DNA of 64,000 nucleotides, taken from assembly GCA_023213395.1 (NCBI GenBank), contig CM041465.1, positions 43,159,741 to 43,223,740 on the forward strand. The letters run 5' to 3'. This DNA is from Cycas panzhihuaensis. Its lineage: Eukaryota > Cycadophyta. Shown in pieces: positions 10,609-21,302 of this stretch. Position 1 is the stretch's first letter; every line of letters begins with the position of its first letter. The translations under genes were made by a program, and so were the position numbers. The notes under the pieces are model-generated. The model did not search any database and was not told the origin of the DNA. It saw only the letters and a list, made by a program, of their open reading frames with translations.

Positions 10609-11831
10609 TCACCTTAGTAAAAGGGGATCATGCCCTCTTGCTTGGGCATCCATCTCTGCTTCGAAGTCCAATGCCAACTCCTGAGCGTTTTTGGATGATT
10701 TTAGTGGATGCGCATGCAACATAAACCTTAATTTTTCATTTAATCCTCTGACGAAATAGTTCTTCATGTTGTGGTCTGTAATTATTCCGTTAATCATGTT
10801 GGCAGCAATGATTTTATATGACTGATGTAAGTTAACACTGATTCACTAGACCTCTGCTTTATTTCCCTTAGGGCAACCTCCACAACATTGTTACTTCGGA
10901 ACTTCTGAAATCTTTCCTCAAAGGATTTCTTTATATTTGTCCATGTTTCTATTTTATTCAATTCTTTGTACCATGCCAATGGTACTCCCCTTAGTGTACA
11001 AGTAAATCTCGCCTTTATTTCATCTTGGTCTGTGATTTTCTTCACATTGATCAAATTCTGGAATAAATACACATGCTCTACTGCGTCTGAGGTGTCGTTG
11101 AAGATCGATTTACCAAAATCTCTGAAGTCGTCCATCCTTGGTGATTGCACTGGTGTCCCACCCAGTGGTGATCCTTCTTCTTCTATAGCCTTAAAGGATT
11201 CTACTCTTTCTTCTCCGCCCTTCACTTTAGGTGGTGTATGTAGGGTGCTTGGTGCAGCACTATCCCTTCCAAATAGGGGATTCTTCAATGGCATTTTTAG
11301 ATGTATTGGCTCCGGTACTCCTAGCACTTGTACCATCAATGGTGTGACCACTATATACGATTGCTTAGACCCCCTATCTGATGAATCCTCAAAAAGTTGT
11401 CTTGTTAATTTATTCTCCCAATATGCCGAGGTACCTTCCTTCGCCTTCTTCTCACTATCACTTAGGTACTTCGGGGAATCATCCACAAGTGTGTTTTTCT
11501 CCTTCCTTAGGGTGTTGTTGTGTTCCATATTTGCTTTTGGTTTCTCCTGCTTTTTCAAGCTTAAAAGGTCATATTTGATTGGAGCAGGTGTTAGTATCAT
11601 TTGCTCGCCATTATTTTCCTCTCCTTGTTCTTGAGGTGTCTGGGCTCCACTTACCTCAGATTCTTCAACGGACTGTCCCTTAGTCTCGTTATTATGTAAA
11701 CTCAATCTTCTTGCTCTTCTTAATTTTGACTCCTTTGACCATCGTAATGCCCTTTGTCTGCTTGTTTCTTTCCCCTTTGGTGAAGTGCCCTTTTGTGGTT
11801 CTCTCGTCTTTGAAGGCCTCTTGGGTGGCAT
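10609..11831 (-). pseudogene. element A Gag (N-terminal region and capsid)
   Basis: Starts with a Met in a very basic leader (MPPKRPSK, KESKLRRARRLS), followed by a long acidic Ser/Glu-rich region, then the capsid: MDDFRDFGKSIF, VYLFQNLI, TLRGVPLAWYKELN, SFEERFQKF, SVLTYISH. This is the retrotransposon Gag signature. A one-base loss near 10810 moves the rest (MINGIITDHN...FVRGLNEKLR) to another frame, ending at a TGA near 10606. The same start is found in D (22295) and I (55759). Confidence 0.88.
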
Positions 11832-11958
11832 TGGAAGGTCCCTTGGCTGTCGAAGGCTTAGTTACAGCCTGCCATCACGACAACAGCCAGGGTCTTTCGC
11901 CCTTTGAACATTCTCCCCTTGTGAAACTCCTGGCCCTAGTCCCTCCTCAGTGGACGTA

Positions 11959-11971
11959 GGCAACGGAACCA
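11959..11971 (-). promoter_or_regulatory. element A primer binding site
   Basis: One base inside the 5' LTR. On the element strand it reads TGGTTCCGTTGCC, starting with the TGG expected to pair with a tRNA CCA end. Elements D (22423-22435) and I (55885-55897) have the identical 13-mer. It is not the initiator-Met site used by C and J. I cannot name the tRNA. Confidence 0.7.
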
Positions 11972-11972
11972 A

Positions 11973-12832
11973 TGTTGACTGGGTTTCTCACTGCACTTAT
12001 GAGATAGTACACTTGTCAAGGTATCATTGATAGTCTAGTCTAGGATATAGTCAACATGCCTTGTACACCACAGTCATCACAGATTATTCATAATTCCACA
12101 GAATGACATCACCAATTACACACAACGGTACAATAATCATCAATTATCCATCATAGAAGCATCATAGTACACATAGAACATCAATTTCCATGTAACTCTT
12201 TCTTTATTAAGCAATAAGTCTCATACAATAAGTTTTGGAATGTATTCCCTATACATTCCAGCCATATACACTGCATTCTGTCATATACATTCCAAAAGGG
12301 TATGCATCATAGAATGCATCTGCTGTAACTCTGTTCTGTACCATTGGATATGCGTGCTGGCTACCATACCACCATGTGGAGTGAATGCTCAGCTCTCACC
12401 GCTAGAATGGTCCTTACAAGCTTCCTTAAATGTGCCTTTTGGTGCCTTTTGCTAAAGGGTTATGACTCATTGTCATAACTGTACTTTTTCAGCCTCCATG
12501 TATCCTTTCATTTAACCAATTGCTTAATCACCTTTAACTAATGCCTTTACATCTGTACGTACGTCCCTTGGTGCTGATGTCATCATTATCTGGTGTCCTT
12601 TGGTCCAGTTTTGCCATGCGTACCGTTGTTATTCACTAGCTTACTGCAGATGGTACGTATCCTGTGTTGCATACCTGTTCTGGTATGCATCTGTCACATG
12701 TACCCAAAATGCTGGATTCTCCAACCTTTCTTGTCATACATACCTTTGTACGGTCCATACCTGCACTCCAATGATCAACATAACTTACATCTAGTTTCCA
12801 CATAGCCCAGTGTGCCAAAATATGCCCCAACC
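11973..12832 (-). repeat. 5' LTR of element A
   Basis: Partner of 2241-3109, 860 bp. On the element strand it starts at 12832 (start mutated from TG to GG) and ends at 11973 with GTCAACA, followed by the primer site. It has the same AATAAA block and the same GTACGTAC-rich field (12555-12765) as its partner. GTGAT follows at 12833-12837. Confidence 0.92.
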
Positions 12833-12837
12833 GTGAT

Positions 12838-13014
12838 CGAGTATGGCGATTCGACAACAAATCCCAAACACCCCAGGGAGAATTGAAAATGCATTGGAAA
12901 GGCCCATATATGATTGAGAAGGTGTACAAGAATGGCATTATCGAATTGAAGAAACTAGTAGGCCAACTACTTGAAGTGGTCAAGGGTAATAAACTAAAAC
13001 CCTATATCAACTAG
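12838..13014 (+). pseudogene. element B integrase C-terminal end
   Basis: Continues the remnant broken at 2235. With element A and one GTGAT copy removed, the frame gives a D-R-V-W-R-F-D-N-K-like stretch, then ELKMHWKGPYMIEKVYKNG and KLKPYIN before a stop at 13011-13013. This matches the integrase tails of A and I (KMRWLGPYIAEKIFENG). A single-base insertion at the junction shifts the frame. Confidence 0.75.
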
Positions 13015-13339
13015 GGTGGAGCAACTTACCAACCAGATCAACTGGTTGTACCATATCATGTTGTATGAAGTTGAGGCGAATTGGATTGCCTTGATATCGA
13101 AATGTGATTCAGTTCGATGTGTAAACAAAAAATATAAAAAAATAAAAAAAACAGAAAAAACAACTGTAACTCATATCATACAAATAAGCAATATGGTAAA
13201 GCATGGAAGAAACATATATTATCATACGAAAAATCAAGGGAAAGTTGAATAAAACGAGAAAAAGGTATTAAAAAAAAAAAATCAAATATTCTGTGTACAT
13301 ACCTATTAAATACACTATACATACCAAAAAAGGAACTCC
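13015..13339 (+). other. element B spacer between integrase and ORF3
   Basis: Non-coding, A-rich on this strand (runs of A near 13125-13160 and 13269-13280). It aligns with the spacers of A and I (accagatcaactggttgtac, and a poly-A segment that is poly-T in A), but the GTACGTA repeats are much reduced, leaving only 'tgtacatacctat...acactatacatacc' near 13290-13330. Confidence 0.55.
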
Positions 13340-13666
13340 TATTCCACACTGTACCAAACAAGCGATAAGAAGAAGTGCTAAGAGGGGACAGGATAGGGCA
13401 AACTCGAGGAAGAAGCTGAAGTAGAACTCTCCCTCGAAGAATGGGCAAAATTTCCTCCTGTAATGGAGATAGGGGAAAAATCGCCACCAACCCAAATCGA
13501 GGAAAAATCTCATCAAATAATCCAATTAATTAAGGAAATGGAGAAAGGATATAACGTAGAAATAGGTGCCCTTCAAGAGAAAATCAAAGAGAAAGATGCC
13601 ATAATAGCAACCCTCACTCAAATCAATGAGGAAATTCTAGCTACACAAGACCCAACAAGAAAATAG
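13340..13666 (+). pseudogene. element B ORF3 C-terminal remnant
   Basis: Only the C-terminal third of ORF3 remains: the basic AIRRSAKR patch, the SLEEWAKFPPVMEIGE block and the coiled-coil stretch HQIIQLIKEMEKGYNVEI, KIKEKDAIIATLTQINEE. The last part is open from 13463 and closely similar to 3197-3424 and 44803-45039. The globular N-terminal part is gone. Confidence 0.75.
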
Positions 13667-13772
13667 TGGCAGCAGGAGTAGTCTTAAAACAGAGAGGGGG
13701 AAGGATACCCCAAAATTGTTTGAAATTTTGATGAGCAAGGATGCTCAACCCAATCTTGTTGACCCGGGATAG
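13667..13772 (+). promoter_or_regulatory. element B polypurine-tract region with hairpin
   Basis: Contains the purine run AGAGAGGGGGAAGGA (13691-13705), the hairpin GAGCA-AGGA-TGCTC at 13733-13746, and GGGATAGA directly before the LTR at 13773. Same layout as A and I. Confidence 0.5.
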
Positions 13773-14468
13773 ATGTTGGGATACATTTTGGCACAATAGG
13801 CTATGAGGAAAATGGATGTAGTGTTGTATTGACCATTAGAATGCAGTGCATCACTGCAGGAGTGCACGACGGAAAATGATAAAAAAACAAGCATTCTGGG
13901 TACTTATGACAGTTGTGTACCATAATAGGTATGCAACATAGGGTACATATCGTTTACAGTATGTTAACGGACAATAGGGTACACACAACCAGACCTGACC
14001 TAAAGGACACCAAAGGATGATGACGTCAACCCTAAAGGATGTATGTACAGATGTACGGATGAAAAGGCACTAGTTAAGGAGAAACTAATCAAGTGTTAAG
14101 TGAAAAGACACATGGTGATTGAAAGGGTACGATTATGATATGAAGTCATAACCCTCCGTCAAAAGGTACCAAAAGGGAACGTTTAAGGAAGCCATCAAGG
14201 ACCATTCCAATGGTGAGAGTCGAGCATTCATTCCACATGGTGGTACGGTAGCCAACAAGCAGAATCAGTGGTACAGGTCAAATTTACAACAGATGCATTC
14301 CCCTTTGGAATGTATGTGACAAAATTCTATGTATATGGCTAGAATGTATAAGGGGTACATTCTAGAACTGATTGTATATGACCTGTTGCTTAATAAAGAG
14401 AAGAGTTACGTGGAAATATGTGTTCTATATGTACTATAATGCTTGCATGATAGATACTTGTTGATTAT
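13773..14468 (+). repeat. element B 3' LTR, left part
   Basis: Starts TGTTGGGATACATTTTGGCAC, the same end as the element A LTRs in reverse. It continues to 14468, where chromovirus C is inserted; the rest of the LTR is at 19733-19892, giving about 856 bp when rejoined. It has the AATAAA signal in 'gcttaataaagag' near 14390, and GTACGGATG-type words near 14045. Confidence 0.88.
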
Positions 14469-15011
14469 TGTTGCGTTCCAGGAAAACCCTCTCTTTAGGG
14501 GCATGTCAGCCCACTTAAACCCCCAGAAATGAGCGCAGGAATTTTAGCTGACCTATAAGCCAGTCTTTTGGCCGACTTCATTAATGGTTCACTCCCAGTG
14601 AACTGTCCTAATTTTAGCCAACTTCAAGTAGGATAATAATTGACCATTATAAATAGGGATCTAAGCCCTCATTTTGGATCATCACTTCGGTTGGATCTCT
14701 TCCATATTTTTGACTCTAGGGCTGCAGTTGGCTCGGCCTTTTGGTCTGAGATATTCGAAGGATTCCCACCTCGAAGGGGCAAGCATTCAATAAGGATCTT
14801 CTATTGTATATGTTTATACTTTCCAATATTATGTTTGGACAATATACTTACCTTTTATTTGTACTATTTCCTTTACTTTGCTTTGGTGTTTATGGTGAAT
14901 TTCCAATATTCATTATTTTTTGAGATTGAGAAGATTTGTTTGAGCCTATATTAGATCAATATCTGTGAATCTTTGTGTTATTTCTGTAATAAGTTAGAAG
15001 CTTCAACTACA
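14469..15011 (+). repeat. 5' LTR of element C
   Basis: Begins TGTTGCGTTCCAGG and ends CTTCAACTACA. 543 bp against 517 bp for the other copy; part of the difference is a 'cttcaagtaggataataattg' segment near 14623-14643 that is missing in the 3' copy. The segment 'attataaatagggatct' near 14644-14660 carries the probable TATA box (ATAAATA). Confidence 0.93.
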
Positions 15012-15013
15012 AG

Positions 15014-15025
15014 TGGTATCAGAGC
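15014..15025 (+). promoter_or_regulatory. element C primer binding site (initiator tRNA-Met type)
   Basis: TGGTATCAGAGC, two bases after the LTR. This is the standard plant retrotransposon site that pairs with the 3' end of initiator methionine tRNA. Confidence 0.93.
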
Positions 15026-15199
15026 TTCATCAAAGTTATCCTGTGGAAAAGTGTCTCTTGAGAATATAGTCGAAATTTTTTCGGAGGGGATCAATACAGT
15101 CTAACAGGCATCAGGAGGGTGACATTTTTTGCGACAAGGAAGTGAAAATTTTCCCCACCCTCCTGCCTATGGATTTTGAGAGGAGCCCAAACGGAGCTA

Positions 15200-15880
15200 C
15201 GCTCTAAGAAGGTTATACAATAAGAGAAGATGTTGACCTCCCAAGGCAAACCTAATATGAAGACTCATGGAGTACAGACTGTTTCACCCAGTTGACAAAA
15301 TTACAGTAAACAAGCTCAGTCCAAGAGTTTACTGAACAATTTCAAGTGTTACAATGTCTGATTCTGTTAACAGTGCCACCGGAACTCCTTCTGGAAACAT
15401 AGATTAGTAGATTGAAATCTCGAGATATTGTCTAAAAGCAATGGAGGTATCAACATTAGATTCAACAATCAAAACAACAAGATGCGTGGAAGCAGAATTT
15501 CGAGAAAGTAGACCTACATTCACATGCTGAACGGAAAACTCACAAGGATTTAACCCAAATTGGAACAGGTCAGGAACTAAAGTTGAGGCTCCATTAGCAA
15601 TTAGAAATAATCAAGAGACAACAACAAAGGAAGAACACATGAAGAAAGGAACTTCTTTCAAATGTGGTGCGAAGTGGAATCGCGAACGTCAATGCACCGA
15701 CAAGAAGGTATATATGATTAATATTAGAGATACGACAATCTCAGAGGAAGAAGAAGCACCCGAGGAATCACAAAGAAGTCAAAGAAAAGCCAGAGGAAGA
15801 TGAAGTAGACGAACTATTGGAGCTAGATATAGAAAATGTACACATATCGATTCAAGCAATTATAGGACAAAGTGTTATGC
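15200..15880 (+). pseudogene. element C Gag remnant
   Basis: Heavily broken. Recognisable pieces match the better-preserved Gag of J: KAMEVSTLDSTIKT, EAEFRESRPTFT, then the zinc-finger area FKCGAKWNRERQC and KKVYMI near 15655-15720, followed by an acidic stretch (SEEEEAPEES). No single frame survives. Confidence 0.7.
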
Positions 15881-16286
15881 TACAAACATTTCGGTTCTAA
15901 GAGATGATAAAAGGGGCGCCTTTCGCAATTCTAGTCGATAGTGGTAGTACACACAGCTTTATAAATGCAGACAGCGCAAGAAGCTTGGAATTAAAATAGA
16001 ACCAACAAATACATTCCAAGTGTCAATTGCAAACGGGAAAACAACACCATGTGGAGGATTCTGCAGAAAAATTAGTTTACAAATGGGCAAATATTGCACA
16101 AGCACATGCATCTTCGCAATGCAAATTGGCGGCGTGGACACAGTATTGGGAATTCAGTGGCTTCAAACTCTAGGTAATATAGTCACTAATTATATAACTA
16201 GATTTATGCACTTTCGCCAGGGAGGATATAAGTACTGATTGTAGGCACTAACAACGCCACCAGTACAACTGGTCTCATCACATCAA
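15881..16286 (+). pseudogene. element C aspartic protease
   Basis: Active site AILVDSGSTHSFIN near 15928-15970, then a frame change, then the open piece 16020-16238 with CTSTCIFAMQIGGVD and VLGIQWLQTLG, the typical C-terminal flap and strand of chromovirus protease. Compare element J at 48480-48850. Confidence 0.8.
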
Positions 16287-17010
16287 ATGGAGAAGCTCCT
16301 CAGGAAAAAACCATTAGCATACATTATGACATGCTATAAGGTCGAAATCGAGGATATTCCACCAGAGATTCAACAAATTATAGAAGAATACAAGACATTG
16401 TTCGATGAACCAAAAGGACTACTGCCTCTTCTAGAAAATCAACATGCAATTGAACTTATACTAGGTGCAGCGCCAGTAAATATTTGACCATATAAACATC
16501 TGTATCATTTATGGAAAGAGATCGAGAAAATCACAAGCGAACTAGTATCCCAAGGGAGCATTACCACTAGCACAAGCCCATTCGTAGCTCCAGTTGTTAT
16601 CAGTTCAAAGAAGGATGGTTTATATAGAATGTGTGTGGATTACCGAGGTCTCAATCAATTAACAGTCAAGAACAGGTACTTGATCCACCGTATTGACGAT
16701 CTATTGGATGAAATCCATGGAGCAAAGTACTTTTCGAAAATTGATTTATGCTCAGGATATCATCAAATCGGATAAGGGAAGAAGACGTCTACAAGACAAT
16801 GTTCAGAACACATGAAGGTCTATTTGAATTTAAGGTAATGCCATTTGGATTAACGAACACACTGGCAACATTTCAGAGCACCATAAACGATGCCTTCAGG
16901 CAAGTGTTATGCAAATTTGTGTTAATTTTCTTCGATGATATCTTAGTCTACAGTAAGATGTGGGAAGAGCATCTAGAACATCTGAAAATCGCTTTCAAAA
17001 TTTTGCGCGA
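16287..17010 (+). pseudogene. element C reverse transcriptase
   Basis: Blocks in order: PLLENQHAIEL, SPFVAPVVI, YRMCVDYRGLNQ, YFSKIDLCSGYHQI (first catalytic Asp), FEFKVMPFGLTN, and the catalytic box VLIFFDDILVYS near 16918-16950. In-frame stops occur at about 16486 and near 16772. Otherwise a standard chromovirus RT. Confidence 0.92.
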
Positions 17011-17703
17011 TAATCAATTCTTTGCCAACAAGAAGAAATGTTCGTTTGCAAATGAAGAACTAGAATACTTAGGCCACATCATAATTAGAGAAGGCACAAG
17101 GATTGACCCAAAGAAGATACAAGCAATTGTCAATTGGCCAACCCCAATAAATGTTACAGCAGTTCGAGGATTCTTGGGGACAACAGGGTTTGTTAGGAAC
17201 TTCATAAAGGGTTATGAACACCTAGCAGCTCCACCCACAGATTTAACAAAGAAAGATGCATTTGCTTGGAACCTAAAAGCAGAAGAAGCTTTTGGTGATC
17301 TTAAGAAGACCATGGTAACAAGTGCAATCTTAGCAAGACCTGATTTTTCAAAACCGTTCGTACTGGAGTGTGATGCATCGGGATTTGGAATAGGAGCAAT
17401 CTTACTCCAGGATGAACAACCAATAGCTTATGAGACTCGGAAGTTAAATAACAGAGAAAAACTCAAACCCATTTATGATAAGGAGATGCTCGTAATCATG
17501 CACGCCATTCAGCAATGGCGACAATATCTATTGGGAAATTCCTTTCAAGCACGCATGGATCATGATAGTCTGAAATACTTCCTCAGACAGAAGACATTGT
17601 CTGATGAGCAACAAAAATGGGTCAGTAAGTTGCAGAATTTTGACTTCACGATAGTATATAAGAAAGGGAAGGAGAATATTATAGCAGACGCATTATCATG
17701 AAT
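17011..17703 (+). pseudogene. element C RNase H
   Basis: Open in frame with RT through 17701. Connection blocks LEYLGHIII and VRGFLGTTGFVRNFI, then RNase H with FVLECDASGFGIGAIL, LKPIYDKEMLVIMHAI and FQARMDHDSLKY, ending ENIIADALS before TGA. The catalytic acidic residues (ECDAS, DKEM, MDHDS, ADALS) are all visible. Confidence 0.9.
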
Positions 17704-19035
17704 CCCAGATGAAACAAAGGAAGGTCCTTCAATACAGTTGATATCAACAATTATACCCTCATGGCTAAAATCCATAGAACTGAATATATGGCAAATCCAA
17801 GATACCAAAAACTCCTAGATAACATCAAGGGAAGCAATTTAGATAAATACCAACAAAAGGGCGATCTGATTCTTAGGAATGACAAAATTTGTATTCCCAA
17901 AAATTCCAAATTAAAGGGAATTATATTGCAAGAAGCACATTCGGTCTCAGAAGCAGGCTACACTGGTATAGACAAGACATATCAGAAGATAAAAACATCG
18001 TACTTTTAGAAGGGCTTGAAATCAGACGTTCAAAAATTTGTGACAGAATGCGATACTTTTCAACAAAACAAGGTAGAATGTGTAAAGACCCCAGGTCTCC
18101 CACAACCCCTACCAATTCCCAACCAAAAATGGGAAGAAATTTCAATGGATTTTATTACAAGTCTCCCAAAATCAGAAGGTAAAGATGCGATCTTCGTCAC
18201 GGTTAATAGATTAACAAAGTATAGTTATTTTCGAGGACTATAGTCAACAGCAAATGCAAGTGATGTTGCAGAACTATATATGAAAGAAATCCATAGACTA
18301 CACGGGTTTCCTAAAACTGTTGTTAGCGATAGGGACCCAAAGTTCACTAGTAAATTTTGGAAGGATTTATTTAGAATTGCAGGTACAAAATTGCACATGA
18401 GCACAGCGTATCATCTCCAAGCAGATGCACAGACAGAGATAGTCAACAAATGTTTGGAAGGTTACTTGACGAATTTTTGTTCAGATAAACAAAATCAGTG
18501 GCACAAGTGGCTGTACTTAGCCCAGTGGTGGTATAATACAACATACCACTCTTCCACCAAGATGACACCATTCCAGGTTCTTTACGGATACCAATCACCT
18601 TGTCTATTGACATGGAATGGATCATCCCAGGTTCAAGTTGTCCAAGAACACCAAAAGCAAATGGAAGACACGGTTAGAATTTTTAAGGATAATTTGGCGA
18701 TGGCAAGCAACAGAATGAAGCAACAAGTAGATGCGCAGCGATCCGAAAGGAGCTTCCAAAAAGACGATTGGGTTTTCCTCTGGTTGCAACCATACAAACA
18801 AACATCATTGAGCAAGATGAAGACACAAAAGCTCACTCCTCGATATTTTGGACCATATCAAATACTTGACAGAATCAAGGAAGTAGCCTACAAACTTAAG
18901 TTTCTGACAACAAGCAAGATCCATGATACTTTTCATGTTTCATGCCTGAAGAAAAAGATTGGTGACCAAATAGTACCACAGACATCTTTACCAGAACTCA
19001 ATGAAGAAGGATAGATTATACGAGAACCAGAAGGG
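17704..19035 (+). pseudogene. element C integrase
   Basis: In-frame stops occur near 18007 and 18241. Zinc-binding HHCC region (EAHSVSEAGYTGIDKTY, CDTFQQNK, first half damaged), then the core with Asp in ISMDFITSLP, Asp in VVSDRDPKF, and Glu in DAQTEIVNK. The open part 18280-19014 continues through WYNTTYHSSTKMTPFQ, the GPYQILDRI tail and IHDTFHVSCLKK, the usual end before a chromodomain. Confidence 0.9.
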
Positions 19036-19160
19036 ATACTTCAAATTCACACTAGGCAACTTTGAGCAAGACAAGTCAAAGAGTACCTCATAAAATGGAA
19101 AACGTTGGATATAGAAGACATGACATGGGAGTCAAACGAATGGATACAATAATTTCCAAA
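19036..19160 (+). pseudogene. element C chromodomain remnant
   Basis: After the integrase stop the same frame reads ILQIHTRQL, then (past a TGA) VKEYLIKWKTLDIEDMTWE and NEWIQ. This is the conserved chromodomain core (V-EYL-KWK......TWE), which places C in the chromovirus branch. In such elements the domain is thought to guide integration into particular chromatin. Confidence 0.85.
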
Positions 19161-19192
19161 GCTACCAATGCTTTGAGGGCAAAGCAATTTTT

Positions 19193-19208
19193 AGGGGGAG
19201 GGGGGGGA
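19193..19208 (+). promoter_or_regulatory. element C polypurine tract
   Basis: An uninterrupted purine run, AGGGGGAGGGGGGGA, two bases before the 3' LTR; it primes plus-strand DNA synthesis. Confidence 0.85.
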
Positions 19209-19210
19209 CT

Positions 19211-19727
19211 TGTTGCATTCGAGGAAAGTCTTCTCTTTAGGGGCCTATCAGCCGACTTAAACCCCGAAAATGAGTGCAGGAATTTTAGCCATCTTGTAAG
19301 CTAGTCTTCTGACCGACTTCATTAATGGTTCATTCTCAATGAACTGTCCTAATTTTGGCCAACAATAAATAGGGATCTAAGCCCTCATTTTGGATCATCA
19401 CTTCGGTTGGATCTCTTCCATATTTTTGGATCTAGGGCTACAGTTGGCTCGTCCTTTTGGCCTGAGATATTCAGAGGATTCCCACCTCAAAGGGGCAAGC
19501 ATTCAGTAAGGATATTCTATTGTATATATTTGCACTTTCCTGTATTATTTTTGGACAATATACTTACCTTTTATTTGTACTATTTCTTTTACTTTACTTT
19601 GGTGTTTATGGTGAATTTCCAATATTCATTATTTTTTTAGATTGAGAAGATTTGTTTGAGCCTATATTAGATCAGTATCTGTGAATCTTTGTGTTATTTC
19701 TATAATAAGTTAAAAACTTCCGCTACA
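19211..19727 (+). repeat. 3' LTR of element C
   Basis: Starts TGTTGCATTCGAGG and ends CTTCCGCTACA; 517 bp, partner of 14469-15011. Followed directly by the ATTAT duplication. Confidence 0.93.
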
Positions 19728-19732
19728 ATTAT

Positions 19733-19892
19733 TGTATTGTTGTGTGTAATCTGTGATGACATTGTGTGGAATTATGAGAAAATATGTGATAACCTTAGTG
19801 TATAAAGCATGTTGACTGTATCATAAATTAGACTACTAGTGATCCCTTGACAAGTGCTAGTTTCACAAGCGTAGTGAACCTTGAAGTCAACA
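19733..19892 (+). repeat. element B 3' LTR, right part
   Basis: Continuation of the B LTR after removal of C and one ATTAT copy. It ends GAAGTCAACA at 19892. The next bases, CTAAC (19893-19897), would be B's target duplication; its other copy should lie left of the window or is lost. Confidence 0.8.
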
Positions 19893-20361
19893 CTAACTTT
19901 AATGAATAAGTTGCTTCTTCCAACTTAGGACTTCCCAGCTCCCGTCGTGTTGAGGTAGGCAAAACGTTCACAGCGGCTCCTCCATCCACAATTACCCTTG
20001 AAAATTTTCCTCCTAGCACTGTGATTGCAATCATTGAATCCATGTCAAAGGATGGTATCAATTTTTTTAAGCTCTTAGTAACTTCCTGTTCCTATAATAT
20101 CCCTACTTTGATCCAATCTATCACTTGGTATAAAGGGATCATCAATTGTAACTGTTTAACTAGATTTTTAATTAGGAACAACATTCGTGAGATGTCTTCC
20201 ATTGGTAATCCTTTAAATGACTCTTCCATTTGAATCAACTGAGGTTGCGCCTTCTGCTCCTCAGGTATTTTCTCTTTTTGTTTGTTTTTTCTTATATATA
20301 CCTGTTTTGTTTTCGGTTTGCCCATTGGTAACATTGTCTCGGATTGGGCTAATTCCTTCAA
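19893..20361 (-). pseudogene. element D linker and protease start
   Basis: Two frames: 20092-20361 (KPKTKQVYIRKNKQKEK ... GLPMEDISRMLFLIKNLVKQL) and 19893-20061 (PSFDMDSMIAITVLGGKF, then the active site VDGGAAVNVLP). They match A and I closely. Cut off by B just after the SLKL block. Confidence 0.8.
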
Positions 20362-21302
20362 TACTTGTTTCCCCTATTTGAGTCTATCTATTTCCGTTTT
20401 TGGGTTTGGGTGTTCTTCATTCATTCTCTCTTTTTGTTTATTCTGGAGTTTTAGGTTCTTATTTCTTTTTGGGATAATAGTCATTAAGTTGGTTGCTTTT
20501 TCCTCCCCCTTACAATCCTTCATTCTGTGCTCACTTGGTCCACAGTTGTTGCATATGAACGGTTTATGTTCATATTCTTGTTTGGTTGGGCGGTTTGATT
20601 TTCAATGCTCGAATTGTAGGCAAATCAAACATCTCCCCATTGGTTGTTTTTTCTTCGAAGATTCTTGTGTACTTCTTGTTGTATATACATTTCAAGGTGA
20701 GTTGCTCCCTCTTCCCTGACCTCGTCCTCTATAAGCTCTTCCCTAGAGTTATAGAAACAATCTCTTGTATTGTGACTATCCATGTCACATATATAACACC
20801 ATCTATCTTTTTGGTGCACTGCACTATTTTTTGGATTGGCTTTGTATTCTTTAGTCGTATGTGAACTTTCCTCGCAAATATGACCCCATTTCTCGATTTT
20901 AAATTCCCGGTCCTTCCTTTTCTTTACTTCCTCCTCCTCTTTGTTATATCTCATCTTGAGTCTTGCTACCTCTTTCCTTAGAGCTTCAATTTCTGACTCT
21001 TCTTTTGAGATTCCCACTTGGCAAAAGGGTTGATTATGTTGGTTTTGTTTTATTTCCCTTATCTCTTCTTGTAACCTTAGTAATAGGGGATCATGCCCTC
21101 TGGCTTGGGCATCCATCTCCGCTTCAAGGTACAATGCCAAATCTTGAGCAGTTTTGAATGATTTTAATGGATGCACATGCATCATAGACCTCAATTTCTC
21201 ATTTAATCCTTTGACGAAATAGTTTTCCATGTTATGGTCTGTAATTGTCTTGTTAATCGTGTTGGCTACAATTATTTTCGTGCAACTGATGTAGGTTAAC
21301 AT
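20362..21302 (-). pseudogene. element D Gag C-terminus and nucleocapsid
   Basis: Open from 21302 to 20625 (FVKGLNEKLRSMMHVHP, EMDAQARGHD, EALRKEVARLK). Knuckle one is degraded (Gly for the first Cys, Tyr for the last); knuckle two is intact (CYICDMDSHNTRDC). A frameshift then puts the RG-rich part and knuckles three and four in another frame (20362-20620). Confidence 0.8.

Larger units (their letters stand above)
2241..12832 (-). mobile_element. element A: full-length Ty3/gypsy LTR retrotransposon
   Basis: A complete 10.6-kb element on the minus strand. The LTRs are 2241-3109 and 11973-12832, with TGTTG...CAACA-type ends; the outer end at 12832 has mutated to CC. The flanking 5-bp target duplication GTGAT lies at 2236-2240 and 12833-12837. 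Reading leftward the order is LTR, PBS, Gag capsid, four zinc knuckles, protease, second Gag-like module, RT, RNase H, integrase, repeat spacer, ORF3, PPT region and LTR. It is inserted in the integrase end of element B. Several stops and one-base frameshifts, and a lost integrase glutamate, make it non-autonomous now. Confidence 0.93.
14469..19727 (+). mobile_element. element C: Ty3/gypsy chromovirus, full length
   Basis: A 5.26-kb element with LTRs 14469-15011 and 19211-19727, target duplication ATTAT at 14464-14468 and 19728-19732, an initiator-Met type primer site, a G-rich polypurine tract, and Gag, protease, RT, RNase H, integrase and a chromodomain remnant in order. It lies in the 3' LTR of element B. 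Element J is a truncated relative. Many stops in gag and several in pol make it inactive. Confidence 0.94.
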
